Assembly: GCA_913060595.1 (NCBI GenBank)
Contig: CAJXSA010000032.1
Coordinates: 1-15,940, forward strand
Length of the DNA stretch: 15,940 nucleotides
Origin: an uncultured Ignavibacteria bacterium
Lineage (GTDB): Bacteria > Bacteroidota > Ignavibacteria > SZUA-365
Reading direction: 5' to 3'
Part shown: piece by piece, positions 7,373 through 14,793 of the stretch
How positions within the stretch are numbered: the first letter of the stretch is position 1
Layout of the letters: each line of letters opens with the position of its first letter
Translations under genes and position numbers: made by a program
The notes under the pieces: generated by a model
Told to the model about the DNA's origin: nothing
The model's database searches: none
Seen by the model: the letters and a program-made list of their open reading frames with translations, nothing else

Positions 7373-7429
7373 AGAACGCGAAGCGATCTCAAGGGACGCG
7401 AAGCGTCCCGCAGAGTCGCGAAGCGTTCT
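7373..7429 (-). terminator. Nested hairpins at the 3' end of the Kelch gene
   Basis: AGAACGC (7373-7379) pairs with GCGTTCT (7423-7429), enclosing a GGGACGC-GAA-GCGTCCC hairpin (7393-7409). The outer arm overlaps the TAG stop of the minus-strand Kelch gene. There is no U-tract directly after it, but further hairpins followed by GTGTTT and GTATTT on the minus strand lie beyond, so transcription probably stops within the array. Confidence 0.4.
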
Positions 7430-9830
7430 ACTTGACCAACGTCATCGTGCGGGTCTTGACGACGTCGCCGGAAACCATGGTCAGGTAGTAGGTACCCGAG
7501 TTGAGCTCGGTACCGTCGAAACCGATGTTATGCGTGCCGGCTTCGTAGGTTTCGTCCGAGATCGTCCCGATGTTGCGGCCGAGCGCGTCGTGCAGCGTGA
7601 GGCGCACATGGGCGCGATGCGGCACGTCGAAGCTGATGGTCGTAGTCGGGTTGAAGGGATTCGGATAGTTCTGACGGAGTGCAAAGCTGCCCGGCGCCGG
7701 CATGTTATCGTCGACATCGAGCGTGATGCCCTGCATCAGCGGCTCCTGGTAGCTCTGGTACACGGGTCCGGGGCCGTCACGATAGATCTCGTGCACGAAA
7801 ATGGTGATCCACGCCTTGTCCGACTTCACATGCGGGGAGGTGAAGGAGAATTCCTGCGTGTACTCGGACTGCGAGGCGAAGGTGCCGGAGGTGGCGACCT
7901 TGTGACCGAAAACGTCCGGCCAGATGCCCATGACCACGTCGGTGTGAATGTACGGCGAGACATCGATCACGCCGGTCTGTGTCCACTTCTTCTGCGTGTA
8001 ATCGAACTCATCTTCGGTCACCACGGCGTTGATGCGGATGTCGCCTTCCATGCCCTGGTGGAAGAAGGTCTTGGCGGTAAAGCTGTAGGTCTTGCTGCCT
8101 TCGTCATATGCCTTGTCCTCGATGGACAGGCCGACGGGCGAGCGCGCGTTGTTGACGAGGTAACCGATGCGGTTGCCCCAGTCGCCGCGGCTGATGGGAA
8201 TGTCGCTTTCACCCTGCCACTTGATACGGTTGATCGAGGCGGTCGGATATCCGGGAATGCCGATGAAGGTTTTCATGTCGTCCCACGCATCGATCGACAT
8301 CGCATCGCGGTCGTGCCAGGCCATGCGCACCAGGCGGTCACCATAGCGCTGCGCAACTGCGTTGAGCGAATCAGCGCCGAAGGGACAGAACTGGCACCAG
8401 GTGCCGGTGTACTGCTCGGCGAGCACGTACAGTTCCACGTCCACGTCCTCTTCCTGCACGTTGATGGTCAGCGTGTAGGTCAGTTCCTCGTTGTCCGGAT
8501 CGTTGGTTGTCAGCGTGACCACGCCCGTGTACTCGCCTTCCGCGAGGGATGTCGGGTCGATCGCAAGAGAAATGCCGGCCTGCATGCCCGGCTCGACGAT
8601 GCCGGAGGTGGCCGCGTCGAGGGTCAGCCACGTCGCCGCGGCATCCACTTCACCGCTCCACTGCAGCGGGGCGCCGCCCACGTTCCCGAGGAAGAAACCG
8701 GTGCGGTAGGTGTTCGCCATCTTGACCCAGAGGTTGTTCTCGGTCTGATTCATGATCGCGATCGGGGTGGATTCGGCTTCGGCGTCGTACACTTCCACCG
8801 CGTCGCTGTAATCGGTGGCCGCCTGGCCGCCGACGACATAGAACTTGCCGTTGCCGTCATAGAGCATGCGCGAGGCATACAGCACACCGGTGATCTTCAT
8901 GGCCTCGTTGGCCCAGGTCTCGGTGGCGGGATCGAAGGAGTAGGTGGTCGTCGGAACGATGCCCTGGGTCTGCGTCAGCTGCGTGAAACCGCCCGTCAGA
9001 TACATCTTCGTGCCGTCGGTGCCGACGGACATACGCATGATGCCGCCCGCGGCGAAATCGTCGAGCTTGGTCCAGGTCACGTCCGTACCGCTGATTTCAC
9101 CCTTGTACACGTCTGCGAAGTACACGCCCTGGTTGTTCTGCACGCGATAACCGCCGACGAAATAGATGTTGTCGCCGATATTCGCAGCCTGGAAGGAGCG
9201 CAGGGACTGCGGAAGCATGGTGTTCGAGAGTTCCCAGGTGTCGGTTGCGGGATCGTAAATCTGGATGACGCCGGTCTGCAGCGCGAAGCTGGTGGTGCCG
9301 CCGCCCAGGACCCAGATCTTGCCGTCGCGGACAAAGGATGCGCCTGCGTACACCGGCAGGGGCATGGTGGCCTTGGCGGTAAACGCGTCGGTCGCGGGAT
9401 CGTACTCGAGCACGTCGCCGTGCGTGGTGAAAGGCTGCGCGGTGCTGTAGCCGCCGACGACATAAATCTTGTCGCCCACGGTGTGCGCCATGGCCAGCAG
9501 ACGCGGCTGCGGAAGCGATGCGATCTGTGTCCACGTTCCGGCCGCGATGTCCATCTTGTAGCACAGCGTCACAGGGCCGTCTGAGGCGTTCAGACCAGAG
9601 AAATTGTATAATGCGCCGTCGTGATAGGCGGCGGTGTTGTACCCGAGATTCTTCGGCAGAGGAGCGAGCGGAGCCCACTGGCCCGCGATATCCGCCGGGG
9701 CCGCTTTCAGCATCGAGGCGCTGCCCTTGACGACGAAGGGACCGTTGCTGTCCGCATCCCCGCCCTTTGCAAGCGCCATGGTACAGAGTGCGACCATGAG
9801 CATGACTGACAACGTCACAGTTTTTTTCAT
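7428..9830 (-). CDS. Secreted Kelch / BACON-like / Omp28-thioredoxin protein with T9SS sorting domain
   Basis: This 800-aa protein starts with a signal peptide (1-21, ending ALAKGG). Six Kelch-type motifs (about 55-352) each carry IYVVGG-like strands (IYVVGG 122-127, IWVLGG 172-177, IYFVGG 222-227, FYVVGG 330-335), enough for one six-bladed propeller. A BACON/choice-of-anchor-like beta domain follows (about 364-460: GGAPLQW, LTTNDPDNEE). An Omp28-like thioredoxin-fold domain comes next (about 466-705), with EQYTGTWCQFCPFG (C479, C482) and the cis-proline loop GIPGYPT (524-530). The tail is a type A T9SS C-terminal domain (about 716-800) starting at NYPNPFNPTTT. Export by the Sec system, then T9SS, and surface attachment or release is expected. 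AGGAGA 7 nt upstream supports the start at 9830. The long frame extension upstream of 9830 is non-coding, since it crosses the promoter. Confidence 0.92.
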   Translation of the reverse strand: MKKTVTLSVMLMVALCTMALAKGGDADSNGPFVVKGSASMLKAAPADIAGQWAPLAPLPKNLGYNTAAYHDGALYNFSGLNASDGPVTLCYKMDIAAGTWTQIASLPQPRLLAMAHTVGDKIYVVGGYSTAQPFTTHGDVLEYDPATDAFTAKATMPLPVYAGASFVRDGKIWVLGGGTTSFALQTGVIQIYDPATDTWELSNTMLPQSLRSFQAANIGDNIYFVGGYRVQNNQGVYFADVYKGEISGTDVTWTKLDDFAAGGIMRMSVGTDGTKMYLTGGFTQLTQTQGIVPTTTYSFDPATETWANEAMKITGVLYASRMLYDGNGKFYVVGGQAATDYSDAVEVYDAEAESTPIAIMNQTENNLWVKMANTYRTGFFLGNVGGAPLQWSGEVDAAATWLTLDAATSGIVEPGMQAGISLAIDPTSLAEGEYTGVVTLTTNDPDNEELTYTLTINVQEEDVDVELYVLAEQYTGTWCQFCPFGADSLNAVAQRYGDRLVRMAWHDRDAMSIDAWDDMKTFIGIPGYPTASINRIKWQGESDIPISRGDWGNRIGYLVNNARSPVGLSIEDKAYDEGSKTYSFTAKTFFHQGMEGDIRINAVVTEDEFDYTQKKWTQTGVIDVSPYIHTDVVMGIWPDVFGHKVATSGTFASQSEYTQEFSFTSPHVKSDKAWITIFVHEIYRDGPGPVYQSYQEPLMQGITLDVDDNMPAPGSFALRQNYPNPFNPTTTISFDVPHRAHVRLTLHDALGRNIGTISDETYEAGTHNIGFDGTELNSGTYYLTMVSGDVVKTRTMTLVK

Positions 9831-9925
9831 ACGAGATCTCCTGATGTGGTGAGCTGTGATATGGGGTGAGTATGTGTCGAAATCCGGTGGGAGCAAGCGA
9901 GAGATTCTGGCTAGTTTACAACACC

Positions 9926-9956
9926 AAAACATAGCGTTTATGAGACTTACATTCAA
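9926..9956 (-). promoter_or_regulatory. Bacteroidota-type -33/-7 promoter of the Kelch gene
   Basis: On the minus strand TTG (9956 to 9954) is followed after exactly 20 nt by TATGTTTT (9933 to 9926), then G. Transcription would start near 9918, leaving a leader of about 88 nt that contains the AGGAGA ribosome binding site. Confidence 0.6.
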
Positions 9957-10043
9957 GCCCGAAAGATGACCACCCGCTCGTTTTCTTTTCCCCGCAGGCA
10001 GACAGCGGCACGTGCGGCAATGAATGGTTTTTGCCGCGGAAGG

Positions 10044-10074
10044 GAATAATTCCTGCACAGTGAAGGAATTATTC
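10044..10074. repeat. Perfect 10-bp inverted repeat across a stop codon
   Basis: GAATAATTCC (10044-10053) and GGAATTATTC (10065-10074) are perfect inverse copies separated by 11 nt. The right arm covers the TAA stop (10069-10071) of the 193-aa gene. The stem is AT-rich and no U-tract follows on the minus strand, so it is a poor intrinsic terminator. It could be an RNA stability element or a protein binding site. The rest of the 9831-10068 gap holds the Kelch promoter and leader and nothing else I recognise. Confidence 0.5.
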
Positions 10075-10650
10075 GTCGATGTACTGCAGCAGGTCCTCGC
10101 GTCGCGGCAGATGCACGAGCCAGTCATGCGCGACCAGTGCGCGGACGGCCTCCTTGCCGCGCGCGGCTGGAATCGAAAAACGATGGCAGAAATGCCAGAT
10201 ATCCAGCGGCGCGCGCACGATTTCGAACATGAGCGCTTCTTCCACGGCGAGGTCTTTCCCGGCCTGCGCCCTGGCGAGAATGTCCTTGAGCGCCGCTGCC
10301 CCCTCTTGCTTCACATGACGGGGTGTGAAAAAGTAATTGTCGTGTTCCTCGAGTTCACAGATCTGGAAACCGCGTCCTCCTTTGCGGAAATCCTGGAGGA
10401 AAGACAGGGACACGAGCAGCGCTGCGTCGTCGTCCCAGAGGTCCGCATACACACCGGGATCCTCCTCACGCAGCCACTGCATGAAGACCTGCTCCCGCGG
10501 GGGCAGCTTCATCAGCACCGTTGCGCCGAATTCAGCCTGCAGCAGTTCGATGTCCCGGTCGGAGAAACCATCGATTTCCTCGTCCGTCAGTTCCAGAACG
10601 TTCGCGGACGGCGCACGCAGCGCCGCCATGATGTCTTGTGCTGTTCTCAT
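10069..10650 (-). CDS. Conserved-looking soluble protein of unknown function, coupled to a histidine kinase
   Basis: I do not recognise this 193-aa protein. It has no signal peptide or membrane segment, is acidic and leucine/alanine-rich, and appears mainly helical. It opens with a helical segment (MRTAQDIMAALRA), then ELTDEEIDGFSDRDIELLQ (20-38). An aromatic-rich middle (about 56-110: MQWLREEDPGVYADLW, NYFFTPRH) and a C-terminal helical part (WHFCHRFSIP, about 152-161) follow. It carries no receiver domain, DNA-binding motif or catalytic signature that I can see. Its ATG overlaps the kinase stop as ATGA (10647-10650), so it is translated from the same message and may be a partner or regulator of that kinase. 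Codon use resembles its neighbours. An inverted repeat overlaps its stop. Confidence 0.75.
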   Translation of the reverse strand: MRTAQDIMAALRAPSANVLELTDEEIDGFSDRDIELLQAEFGATVLMKLPPREQVFMQWLREEDPGVYADLWDDDAALLVSLSFLQDFRKGGRGFQICELEEHDNYFFTPRHVKQEGAAALKDILARAQAGKDLAVEEALMFEIVRAPLDIWHFCHRFSIPAARGKEAVRALVAHDWLVHLPRREDLLQYIDE

Positions 10651-11828
10651 GATATATCGTCCTGTTGTTCGTTGCTGCCGTCTTCGACCCCGAGGTCGCG
10701 CGGGATGCGCACGCTGAAGCGCGTTCCGTGCTCCGCCGTGCTGGTGAACATGACCGTCCCGCCAAGGAAGCGCTCGGCCAGCATGCGCGCGCTGTACGTG
10801 CCGATGCCGCGACCGGGGCCCTTTGTGGTGAATGAACGCTGAAACATCTGCATGCGCACCTTCTCGGGCATGACGCCGGGATTGTGCACGTGAAATGCGA
10901 GACTGTCCGGTCCGTCGCTGTCGCAGGACACGGTGACGGTTTCCCCCGCCTCTACGGCTTCCAGCGCATTTTTAAGCAGATTACCGACGACGCGCGAGAG
11001 CAGCGTGGGATCGCTTGTGAAGCGCACGCCGGCCGCATGGTTGATGCACTTGACATGCCGTTCGCGCGTCAGGTAGTGGTAACGGTACAGCGCGTGTATG
11101 TGCGCGATCATGTCATCCGTCGTGGTTGTACGCGGCGACACCTTCAGTTCCTGCTGTTCGGCGGCGACCAGGTCCCGCTGCGATTCTATCTCATTGATCA
11201 GCTGCCCGGAGATGCCCTGCAGGTCTTCGAGCAGGGGGTCACGCTCCTCCGCAGGCACCATGCGCAGCAAATCGGTGATCGTCTGCAATCCGCTGGCCGT
11301 GTTCAGGAGATCATGGAAAAAAATCCGCTCGAACACACGCCTGCGCTTCTCGTCACTGATATCTGCCAGGGAAAGAATCGTGACTGCGTCCCCGTTGACC
11401 TGCATCGGGACACCGAGCACACGGAAATCGAGGGCATGGCTCCCCGCATGGTCGTCGACGGTGATGCGGCATTCCTGCACGCTGCGGCTGCCTTTCTGGG
11501 CTTCGAGCATGGCGAGCACTGCCCCGCACATGCTGCACGCCTTCCCCGTTCCGCAGCCCGAGGGAGTACCGGGCAGATTGCGGCAGCCGAGCGCTTCGCC
11601 GACGCGGAGGCCGAGCATGCGGTCATAGTCTCCGTTCGGCATCGTCTTCTCGAAGGCGCTGTTGTGCAGCACGATCTGGCGCGTGTCGTTGAGGATGAGG
11701 GCGGGCGTGGGAAAGGCTTCCAGCAACGGAACGAGATGGGGTGCTTTCATCAGGCGCGCACGCAGCGCGTCGAGTTCGGCGTCTGACCCGCGATCCGGGG
11801 AAGCGAAATATGTATGCTGTTCTGTCAT
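10647..11828 (-). CDS. PAS-domain sensor histidine kinase with four-cysteine motif
   Basis: This 393-aa protein has no membrane segment and is probably a cytoplasmic sensor. A PAS domain spans about 33-160 (AFPTPALILND at the start, ILSLADISDEKRR at the end). Inside it is the cysteine motif C82-x9-C92-x5-C98-x2-C101, seen in a subset of bacterial PAS kinases and suited to metal or redox sensing. The phosphoacceptor helix carries FFHDLLNTASG (H172), the N box is NLLKNALEA (N283, N287), and the G boxes are HNPGVMP (315-321) and GRGIGTYSARML (339-350), so ATP-binding parts are intact. No response regulator is encoded in the window. The frame is open to 11912, but that extension runs into a terminator stem and the putative promoter, so the ATG at 11826-11828 is preferred. 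The 193-aa gene is coupled downstream. Confidence 0.92.
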   Translation of the reverse strand: MTEQHTYFASPDRGSDAELDALRARLMKAPHLVPLLEAFPTPALILNDTRQIVLHNSAFEKTMPNGDYDRMLGLRVGEALGCRNLPGTPSGCGTGKACSMCGAVLAMLEAQKGSRSVQECRITVDDHAGSHALDFRVLGVPMQVNGDAVTILSLADISDEKRRRVFERIFFHDLLNTASGLQTITDLLRMVPAEERDPLLEDLQGISGQLINEIESQRDLVAAEQQELKVSPRTTTTDDMIAHIHALYRYHYLTRERHVKCINHAAGVRFTSDPTLLSRVVGNLLKNALEAVEAGETVTVSCDSDGPDSLAFHVHNPGVMPEKVRMQMFQRSFTTKGPGRGIGTYSARMLAERFLGGTVMFTSTAEHGTRFSVRIPRDLGVEDGSNEQQDDIS

Positions 11829-11855
11829 TGCATTCTCATCAGTACTCAGGCTTTC

Positions 11856-11886
11856 GCATAATAGTGCGCCTGTCGAATCGAGGCAA
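11856..11886 (-). promoter_or_regulatory. Possible promoter of the histidine kinase operon
   Basis: On the minus strand TTG (11886 to 11884) is followed after 20 nt by TATTATGC (11863 to 11856). The spacing matches the other promoters here, but the -7 element fits TAnnTTTG poorly after its first TA. The start would be near 11849, about 20 nt before the ATG. The -33 box overlaps the U-tract of the preceding terminator. Confidence 0.3.
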
Positions 11887-11922
11887 ATGAAAAGGGACTG
11901 CGATGCGCGCACCGCAGTCCCT
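11884..11922 (-). terminator. Intrinsic terminator of the DUF3160 gene
   Basis: A perfect 10-bp stem, AGGGACTGCG with CGCAGTCCCT (11922-11913 with 11902-11893 on the minus strand), has a 10-nt loop and is followed by TTTCATTTG. It starts 21 nt after the stop of the minus-strand DUF3160 gene and has the standard form of a Rho-independent terminator. Confidence 0.8.
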
Positions 11923-11943
11923 GGATTCGGGCGGACGGAGCGG

Positions 11944-14472
11944 TCAGCGCAGCAGCAGCAGCCTGGTGCTCACGCGCTGTCCGGCCCCTTCGAGCACGGC
12001 CATGTAGCTGCCGGCAGGGAGAAGCTGTCCCTGCGCGTCGCGTCCGTCCCAGGCCGTCATGTAGCTGCCCGGGGAGAGCGGCTGCTCGAGCAGGGTGCGC
12101 ACGCGGCGACCGAGCATATCGTAGACGGACAGCTGCAGCGCGCCGGCGTCACGGACGCGATAGGACAGCACGGTACGGTCCTCCGCGCGGAAGGGATTCG
12201 GGTAGGCTTCGGCCAGCGTGAACGCACCGGTCGCCGGCAGGCCGTGCGGTTCAACCGTGGTGAGTCCCGTCATGAGCGAGGGACCTGGCAGGCGCCGGCT
12301 GCCCCGTTCGTCGGCCAGCCAGTTGTTGGTCCATTCCGGACGCGAAAAGCGGTTCGCGTCGAGCATTTCTTCCCAGCGCTCGTCGGTCAGGCGGTCGAAA
12401 TTCGTCGTCACGTGCTCGTGGAAACTGAGCATGGGGGCGACGAAAGCCGTCGGAGTGCCGCCGCCGTTTTTCGCGACGATCACGCCGAGATTGATGCGTC
12501 CCGTGCCGACATGATACACCCAGCCCACCGGGGCCCCGGCAGCGTCCGTCGGCGCGGTGTGCACGTCGGCCACCACGTAATCCTCTTCGATGGCGTCCAT
12601 CGGGTAAAACAGGCGCACGTACCAGCCGTCATACTGTATGCCGCAGATGGGACGGGTGTACAGCATGCGGGAAACGAAACCCGCTTCCTGCGGCGTCAGG
12701 CCGATGCCGCCCAGTTCCTTCTCCGCGATCGCTTCCAGCGTATCCATGCTGCGCCCCATCTGTGCGAAGAAGGAGGCGATATGCGGCATGGGCTCTGTGT
12801 AGACCTCCTCCGCCTTCCGGGCGAACAGTCCGAGGCGGCGGTAGAATTCCGGGAAAGGCTCGACATAGCCCTCGGGGAAGGAACAGGAGACGCCGCCGGT
12901 GTAGGACTGCTTGGCGTAGAGCAGGTTGTCATGCCGCAGCTGCGCCCAGGAAGCGAGCTGCGTGTTCATTTTCTGCTGCCACCAGGCCGCGGTCTGCATG
13001 AAGGCAGGCAGATGCGCGACCTCGTCCGGAATATTGAGCGCGCGTATGCCGTGCAGCCAGCTGCTGTAGAGCGAGGCGGACCAGAAGTCCTCCCCGTAGC
13101 TGTCCACGAGGTAGCGCAGCGCATTGAGATTGGAGGCGTAGGGATAGCGGGTGAATTCATCCTGCAGGAACTGCGCCGCGGCGTCGTTGCCGAGTGCGAA
13201 AAGGGCGTCCATGGACGTCGGGAGCATGCGCCGCACCTTCTGTCCCTTGTGGATGATCTTATCGTACACCACGTTGCCGAAGACATAGGAGTCGATGATG
13301 AAACGCTGTCCGAGCAGCAGGAAGGCCGAGGGCGGCGCGAGCTGCTCGGGACTCATGGGATTGGAATAGAGGATCTGCGAGTTGATGCGCTGTCCGGCGA
13401 AGGACTTCGTGGCGAGCAGCGCGTGGAAACGGTCGACTTCCCGCATGTCCAGCAGCCGCGTGGGGTCGGCGAAGCCGAGTTCCGCGGCCATTTCGTCGAG
13501 ATGCGCCATGCGCACGTTGTCGCTTTCTCCGACCAGGAGTTCGAGCAGATCGTCGATTTCCGCGAGCGTTTCCCTGCCGTCCGCGCGTGTCAGTGCTTCC
13601 GCCAGCAGGTAGGCGTCGATGATCTGCCGCTGTATGTCTTCGTCCTTCTGCTGCGGCATGTCATGCTGCACGGGTTTGGTGAGCATCAGTTCGGTGCGCC
13701 CGATCCATATCATGGCCTGGAAGTAGCGTCCCAGTTCCTCGGAGTCGGTGTAATGCCCGCGTATCGTGAACTGGCTGAAATCGTAGAGGCGCGCGGTGGA
13801 ACTGAACAGCGTGACCATTGCTGGCTGTTCGGCGTCGATTTTCGCCAGCAGTTCACTTGCCGTGGCCATGGACTGCGGGTAGTACGTGCGCGTCTGTCCC
13901 GTCAGCAGTTTCCATGCCACGGCGATGTACACGTCCACGTCCTGCAGCATCGGCTGCATCGCCGTGTTCCCCGCATAGCGTGCGTCGAGTTCGTCCATCG
14001 CGCCGTGCATGGCGTCGAGCATGCCCTGCAGTTCCGGGATGATCCAGCGGCGCTCGGTTTCCTTGAGAATGTTGTCATAGGACATGTGCAGCGCATGCAG
14101 GATGGCGTCGGTCGTGACGGCGACGGGCAGATCCTTGTGCCAGATGTCGTTGTAGGCTTCCTGGAAAGTCTCCGCCGAGAGGCGTTCGGTGACCATGAAG
14201 CCGTTTTCCGCGATGAGATCGATTTCGTCCTGTGTCAGCGTGTACTTGATGCGGATGGAATCCAGCCAGGCCGCCTGCGCGGCGGGCAGGGCCACGGATT
14301 TTCGCAGCAGCGGGGCCGGATGTTCGCTCAGCAGCGCGCTTCCCTCCATATCCTGGTGCTGTGCGAGGAACTGCCGGTAGGCGTCGACGTCGAAGGTCGA
14401 CTGCGCACGGGCGGGCACGCATATCATGCAGAACAGGAAGAAAACGGCGGCAACCTGTTGCAAGCTTCGCAT
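11944..14472 (-). CDS. Secreted DUF3160 protein with T9SS sorting domain
   Basis: This 842-aa protein has a signal peptide (1-23, ending PARAQS). A long, mostly helical DUF3160 (PF11369) region spans about 55-735. It contains the family-type stretches LTQDEIDLIAENGF (78-91) and, further on, SLYSSWLHGIRALN, the latter matching how this family usually reads in its central part. The last 87 residues (756-842) form a T9SS C-terminal sorting domain: AYPNPF, then SVYDMLGRRVRTL and a GSYMAVLEG strand, ending in TRLLLLR. The protein should pass the outer membrane by T9SS and be displayed or released; DUF3160 has no established activity. GGAGA about 6 nt upstream supports the ATG at 14470-14472. A clear terminator follows. 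It appears to be a single-gene unit; I found no convincing -33/-7 pair upstream of it. Confidence 0.9.
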   Translation of the reverse strand: MRSLQQVAAVFFLFCMICVPARAQSTFDVDAYRQFLAQHQDMEGSALLSEHPAPLLRKSVALPAAQAAWLDSIRIKYTLTQDEIDLIAENGFMVTERLSAETFQEAYNDIWHKDLPVAVTTDAILHALHMSYDNILKETERRWIIPELQGMLDAMHGAMDELDARYAGNTAMQPMLQDVDVYIAVAWKLLTGQTRTYYPQSMATASELLAKIDAEQPAMVTLFSSTARLYDFSQFTIRGHYTDSEELGRYFQAMIWIGRTELMLTKPVQHDMPQQKDEDIQRQIIDAYLLAEALTRADGRETLAEIDDLLELLVGESDNVRMAHLDEMAAELGFADPTRLLDMREVDRFHALLATKSFAGQRINSQILYSNPMSPEQLAPPSAFLLLGQRFIIDSYVFGNVVYDKIIHKGQKVRRMLPTSMDALFALGNDAAAQFLQDEFTRYPYASNLNALRYLVDSYGEDFWSASLYSSWLHGIRALNIPDEVAHLPAFMQTAAWWQQKMNTQLASWAQLRHDNLLYAKQSYTGGVSCSFPEGYVEPFPEFYRRLGLFARKAEEVYTEPMPHIASFFAQMGRSMDTLEAIAEKELGGIGLTPQEAGFVSRMLYTRPICGIQYDGWYVRLFYPMDAIEEDYVVADVHTAPTDAAGAPVGWVYHVGTGRINLGVIVAKNGGGTPTAFVAPMLSFHEHVTTNFDRLTDERWEEMLDANRFSRPEWTNNWLADERGSRRLPGPSLMTGLTTVEPHGLPATGAFTLAEAYPNPFRAEDRTVLSYRVRDAGALQLSVYDMLGRRVRTLLEQPLSPGSYMTAWDGRDAQGQLLPAGSYMAVLEGAGQRVSTRLLLLR

Positions 14473-14563
14473 GGGAATCTCCGTTGATGAGGAATGATGA
14501 AATGTATGAAATTGTGTCGCTAATTGATAGACACTTCGGGGTGGATATAGTTACGCCGGGGCG

Positions 14564-14790
14564 GCTCCCGAGCGGCTTCGCCGCTTCGGGAGCGTCGTTG
14601 CCAGCGCCTTCGGCGCTGCCGTGTTTGGCCTCGCGTCGCTCGGCCGTGTTTGCCCTCCGCTGCGCGTCGGGCGTATTTGTCCGCCTTCGGCGGATGCAGG
14701 CAAATACGTCCACGCGCACGCGGGGACAAATACCGTCCCGCGAGAGCGGGACGAAACACCGGCCCCGGCCGGCGAAGACGAGCGGGGCCG
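14564..14790. repeat. Hairpin array B with GTGTTTG/GTATTTG and AAATAC/AAACAC spacers
   Basis: This element fills most of the 409-nt gap between the DUF3160 and OPT genes. In order: a 13-bp TTC-loop hairpin (14564-14593), CAGCGCC-TTC-GGCGCTG (14602-14618), GTGTTTG (14621), a GGCC/GGCC-ended stem, GTGTTTG (14646), a CCC/GGG-ended stem, GTATTTG (14673) and TCCGCC-TTC-GGCGGA (14680-14694). Polarity then reverses: CAAATAC (14701), a GTCC/GGAC stem with inner CGCG pairs (14708-14727), AAATAC (14728-14733), CGTCCCGC-GAGA-GCGGGACG (14734-14753), AAACAC (14754-14759) and CGGCCCCG...CGGGGCCG (14760-14790). GTATTTGTCC (14673-14682) faces its inverse GGACAAATAC (14724-14733), as in array A. The remaining 14473-14563 stretch is AT-richer leader of the DUF3160 gene, with nothing else recognised. 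Confidence 0.75.
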
Positions 14791-14793
14791 CTC

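Larger units (their letters stand above)
7140..7429. repeat. Hairpin array A with GTATTT/AAATAC-type spacers
   Basis: The whole stretch between parB and the Kelch gene is built of short hairpins joined by near-constant spacers. Left half: hairpin, GTATTTG (7158), CGCC-AAT-GGCG, GTATTTG (7183), CTCGCC-TGC-GGCGAG, GTATTTG (7206), then a GTTCCGC-TAT-GCGGAAC hairpin. At the centre is the palindrome GTATTCGAATAC (7268-7279). Right half, opposite polarity: a GTCCCC...GGGGAC stem, AAATAC (7307-7312), ATGCCGGC-GTCA-GCCGGCAT (7313-7332), AAACAC, a perfect 12-bp stem (7339-7350 with 7355-7366), AAAGAC, then nested GAA-loop hairpins. GTATTTGTCC (7158-7167) and its inverse GGACAAATAC (7303-7312) bracket the element. 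There is no credible coding frame. Array B (14564-14790) has the same design with different stems. Confidence 0.75.

Noticed and set aside
7140..7429. Hairpin array considered as a CRISPR
   Set aside because: The constant parts are only 6-7 nt, the variable parts are self-complementary, and polarity flips; no cas gene is present.
7353..9584. A 743-codon open frame on the plus strand opposite the Kelch gene
   Set aside because: It is a GC-driven shadow. The protein is histidine/arginine/glycine-rich without domains, and the opposite strand encodes a clear multi-domain secreted protein with signal peptide, ribosome binding site and sorting domain.
10884..10898. CACGTG-centred sequence as a possible parS site
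   Set aside because: The flanks match the TGTTTCACGTGAAACA consensus at only about half of the outer positions, and it lies inside the kinase gene.
11662..14487. A 941-codon open frame on the plus strand opposite the DUF3160 gene
   Set aside because: It spans both the kinase start and the whole DUF3160 gene and has no recognisable domain; the minus-strand genes explain the coding signal.
14473..14563. Promoter of the DUF3160 gene
   Set aside because: A TACATTTC (7 of 8 match to the -7 element) lies about 30 nt upstream on the minus strand, but no TTG is found at the 20-nt distance seen for the other genes, so it is not called.
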